The notes beneath the pieces were generated by a model, which did no database searches, was not told where the DNA came from, and was given only the letters and a program-made list of their open reading frames with translations. A DNA stretch of 7,749 nucleotides from Desulfatibacillaceae bacterium (lineage in GTDB: Bacteria; Desulfobacterota; Desulfobacteria; Desulfobacterales; Desulfatibacillaceae): NCBI GenBank assembly GCA_030018745.1, contig JASEHB010000096.1:1-7749 (forward strand), written 5' to 3'. The translations under genes were made by a program, and so were the position numbers. Shown here in pieces: positions 6,305 through 7,749 of the stretch (position 1 is its first letter; the number at the start of each line of letters is the position of its first letter).

Positions 6305-7453
6305 TTAACAACCTATGTGGCGGCTTATGACAATGCGCTGGATTTCGCTTGTACCCTCTCCAATGTCCAAAAGCTTCTGGTCCCGGTAAAAACGCTCCAC
6401 GGAGTATTCCTTCATCAGCCCGTAGCCGCCGTGAATCTGCACCGCATGGTTGGCCACCCGGCCCATGACCTCGGAGCAGTAGAGCTTGGCCATGCTGGCC
6501 TCCTTTTCAAAGGCGCGCTTTTTGTCCCGCAGCCAGCAGGCCTTGTAAAGAAGATTTCTGGCGCATTCAATTTCCATGGCGCAGTCTGCAAGCTTGAAGG
6601 CAATAGCCTGGAACTTGCTTATGGGCTGGCCGAACTGCTTTCTGCTGCGGGCATATTTGAGGGCAAGCTCGTAAGCCCCCTGCGCGCCGCCAAGGCCCAT
6701 TGCGCCTATGGAGAGCCGCCCGCCGTCAAGGGTCTGGAGCATCTGGCGGAAGCCGTCTCCCTGGTTGCCCAGAATTGCGCTTTTTGGAACGCGAACGCCG
6801 TCAAAAAAAAGCTCTGCCGTGTTGGAGGCGCGCCACATCATCTTCTTTTTCATGGGGCGGGCCGTAAAGCCCTTTGTGCCGTGCTCCACCAGAAAGCAGG
6901 TGTATTCGGGCTTGCCGTTTTGCCTTGTGCCGGATTTTGCCTGCACAGTCACACCCAGCGAAATATCGCTTGCAGCATTGGTGATAAATATTTTGGAGCC
7001 ATTGATTATCCAGTCATCGCCATCTTGTACAGCTGTTGTCTGGGAGCCGCCAGCATCAGAGCCTGCTTCAGGCTCGGTGAGGCCAAAGCCCCACAGGTAT
7101 TGGCCGGAGCAGAGCTTTGGAAGGTATTTTTTCTTCTGCTCCTCGCTGCCAAAATAGTAGATTGGCCCTATGCCAAGCGAGTTGCCAGCCGCCACGGTGG
7201 CTGCCTGGGAGCCGTCAATCCTGGCAACTTCCTCCACAGCAATGGCGTATGAAACATAGTCAAGCTGCTGGCCGCCGTATTTTTCGGACACAAACATCCC
7301 AAACAGGCCTATTTCGCCCATCTGCCGGGTAAGGTCTGCTGAAAATTCCTCGTTCTCATCAAGCTCCGGGGCGATGGGCGCAATCTTTTTTTCGGCAAAG
7401 CTGCGCACTGCATCCCGAATCATCTCCTGCTCCCGATTCAGGTCATAATCCAA
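6305..7453 (-). CDS. Acyl-CoA dehydrogenase (FAD-dependent)
   Basis: A flavoenzyme that introduces a trans-2,3 double bond into an acyl-CoA and passes electrons to electron-transfer flavoprotein. The 382 residues match the family's usual size of about 380. Visible features: N-terminal helical domain (YDLNREQEMIRDAVRSFAEKKIAP), LTEPEAGSD at 125-133, the FAD-contacting W148...GSKIFITNA block, RSRKQFGQPI, HGGYGLMKEYSVERFYRD, and GEGTSEIQR near the end with E366 in the position of the catalytic base of short-chain and butyryl-CoA dehydrogenases. The exact substrate cannot be told from sequence. I chose the TTG at 7451-7453 because GGGAGG sits seven bases upstream and the protein then starts like its relatives; an extension of 21 basic residues to 7516 is open but has no family resemblance. 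It is upstream of and probably co-transcribed with gatA, with a promoter at 7531-7559. Confidence 0.93.
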   Translation of the reverse strand: MDYDLNREQEMIRDAVRSFAEKKIAPIAPELDENEEFSADLTRQMGEIGLFGMFVSEKYGGQQLDYVSYAIAVEEVARIDGSQAATVAAGNSLGIGPIYYFGSEEQKKKYLPKLCSGQYLWGFGLTEPEAGSDAGGSQTTAVQDGDDWIINGSKIFITNAASDISLGVTVQAKSGTRQNGKPEYTCFLVEHGTKGFTARPMKKKMMWRASNTAELFFDGVRVPKSAILGNQGDGFRQMLQTLDGGRLSIGAMGLGGAQGAYELALKYARSRKQFGQPISKFQAIAFKLADCAMEIECARNLLYKACWLRDKKRAFEKEASMAKLYCSEVMGRVANHAVQIHGGYGLMKEYSVERFYRDQKLLDIGEGTSEIQRIVISRHIGC

Positions 7454-7460
7454 TGGCTTT

Positions 7461-7466
7461 CCTCCC
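7461..7466 (-). promoter_or_regulatory. Ribosome binding site fixing the TTG start of the acyl-CoA dehydrogenase
   Basis: GGGAGG on the minus strand with a 7-nt spacer to the TTG codon at 7453. No ATG or GTG in frame nearby gives a protein beginning at the first family-like residues, so this site decides the start. Confidence 0.75.
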
Positions 7467-7511
7467 TGTCGGCGTTTTTTTGGCTGCAATCGGTGTTTTA
7501 AAAAAACCTTT

Positions 7512-7526
7512 GGCAAATATTTAGCC
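7512..7526. promoter_or_regulatory. Near-palindrome at the predicted acyl-CoA dehydrogenase transcription start
   Basis: GGCAAATATTTAGCC, a 15-nt dyad with one mismatched pair. It overlaps the position, about seven bases past the -10 box, where transcription from the 7531-7559 promoter would begin. This is a typical place for a repressor operator. The regulator is unknown, and an AT-rich dyad this short could be chance. Confidence 0.3.
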
Positions 7527-7530
7527 TTTT

Positions 7531-7559
7531 CTTATAATCCGCCGGGCAACAAAACTCAA
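7531..7559 (-). promoter_or_regulatory. Sigma70-type promoter for acyl-CoA dehydrogenase-gatA
   Basis: On the minus strand: TTGAGT (7559-7554), a 17-nt spacer, TATAAG (7536-7531). Five of six -10 positions and four of six -35 positions fit the consensus at optimal spacing. Transcription would begin near 7524, giving a leader of about 70 nt before the TTG start. Confidence 0.65.
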
Positions 7560-7575
7560 CCGCCTTTTATGACAA

Positions 7576-7589
7576 TTGCAGGGCTGCAA
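7576..7589. promoter_or_regulatory. Perfect 6+6 dyad in the divergent intergenic region
   Basis: TTGCAG-GG-CTGCAA, a 14-nt inverted repeat with a 2-nt centre, between the two divergent promoters and roughly 50-65 bases upstream of the predicted acyl-CoA dehydrogenase start of transcription. More CTGCAA half-sites occur near 7484-7489 and 7605-7610. The position would suit an activator; no regulator gene is in view. Confidence 0.3.
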
Positions 7590-7625
7590 GCGTTTTGCCA
7601 AAGCCTGCAACAAAACCTTTTCCGG

Positions 7626-7654
7626 TTGACAAGACCCTGTTGTGCATACAAAAT
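7626..7654 (+). promoter_or_regulatory. Sigma70-type promoter for the gene starting at 7690
   Basis: A perfect TTGACA (7626-7631), a 17-nt spacer and CAAAAT (7649-7654; four of six match TATAAT). Transcription would start near 7661, leaving a leader of about 29 nt that contains AAGGAG. It faces away from the acyl-CoA dehydrogenase promoter. Confidence 0.55.
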
Positions 7655-7677
7655 AGCGCCACAAGCTACATAATTTT

Positions 7678-7683
7678 AAGGAG
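7678..7683 (+). promoter_or_regulatory. Ribosome binding site for the TTG-initiated terminal gene
   Basis: AAGGAG with a 6-nt spacer to TTG at 7690. It is the only good Shine-Dalgarno sequence in this leader and supports TTG as the start of a real gene that continues beyond the window. Confidence 0.7.
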
Positions 7684-7689
7684 AATTTC

Positions 7690-7749
7690 TTGAAAAACGA
7701 GCTTTCTGAAAAACTTCGCCTCCTGCCCGGTGTTGACTGGGCCTTGTCA
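7690..7749 (+). CDS. N terminus of a protein, possibly L-seryl-tRNA(Sec) selenium transferase (SelA)
   Basis: Only the first 20 residues are visible (LKNELSEKLRLLPGVDWALS, first residue Met in vivo), and the gene runs off the right edge. The LRLLPGVDWAL segment resembles the short LP-x-VD-x-LL motif near the N terminus of SelA, the PLP enzyme that converts Ser-tRNA(Sec) to Sec-tRNA(Sec) in selenoprotein-making bacteria. That would fit an anaerobe of this kind, but 20 residues cannot prove it. That a gene starts here is much surer than its identity: a TTACA-less but well-spaced TTGACA promoter, an AAGGAG site and an open frame agree. Confidence 0.45.
   Translation, partial: MKNELSEKLRLLPGVDWALS

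Noticed and set aside
6317..7252. A 311-codon open frame on the + strand opposite the acyl-CoA dehydrogenase
   Set aside because: It is a mirror of a clearly conserved gene on the other strand. Its translation shows no family motifs, and long antisense open frames are common when third positions are GC-rich.
1..7749. Search for tRNA, rRNA, CRISPR repeats, transposase or integrase genes and attachment sites
   Set aside because: Reading both strands showed no cloverleaf, no regularly spaced repeats and no recombinase motifs. Base composition and codon style look uniform, with no sign of a recent insertion.

Overview
The window looks like ordinary chromosome of a Gram-negative sulfate-reducing or related anaerobe of the Desulfobacterota (former Deltaproteobacteria). 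This is inferred from moderate-to-high GC, the gene mix (CheD, GatA, endonuclease-type MutL, acyl-CoA dehydrogenase, a possible SelA) and the style of the small conserved ORF; it was not tested by any search. No tRNA, rRNA, CRISPR array, insertion sequence or phage gene is visible.

Left part (1-2544, + strand): the 3' end of cheD (its catalytic Cys is the first complete codon), then cheB, then a single-receiver GGDEF diguanylate cyclase. All are co-directional and closely spaced. CheD deamidates and CheB demethylates or deamidates receptor glutamine/methyl-glutamate sites. The REC-GGDEF protein is a plausible output that turns signalling by the same array into c-di-GMP. The order CheB then REC-GGDEF recalls WspF-WspR of the Wsp chemosensory pathway, here with a CheD added.

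Middle part (2531-6285, - strand): mutL runs convergently into the cyclase gene and the two overlap by 14 bp. Upstream of mutL lies a strong intrinsic terminator. Next come a 66-residue uncharacterised ORF with an excellent ribosome binding site and then gatA. An 18-nt near-repeat lies about 31-37 nt upstream of both the mutL and the orf66 start codons.

Right part (6305-7749): an acyl-CoA dehydrogenase gene (- strand, TTG start) sits 19 bp upstream of gatA, so the two probably form one transcript from a clear sigma70-type promoter at 7531-7559. A 236-bp divergent intergenic region holds that promoter, two small dyads and a second sigma70-like promoter. The second promoter drives a + strand gene that starts with TTG at 7690 and runs off the window; its first 20 residues resemble the N terminus of SelA, but only weakly.

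No clearly new system was found. The observations most worth checking are the Wsp-like CheD/CheB/REC-GGDEF arrangement, the small orf66 with its hairpin-rich flanks, and gatA detached from gatC and gatB.
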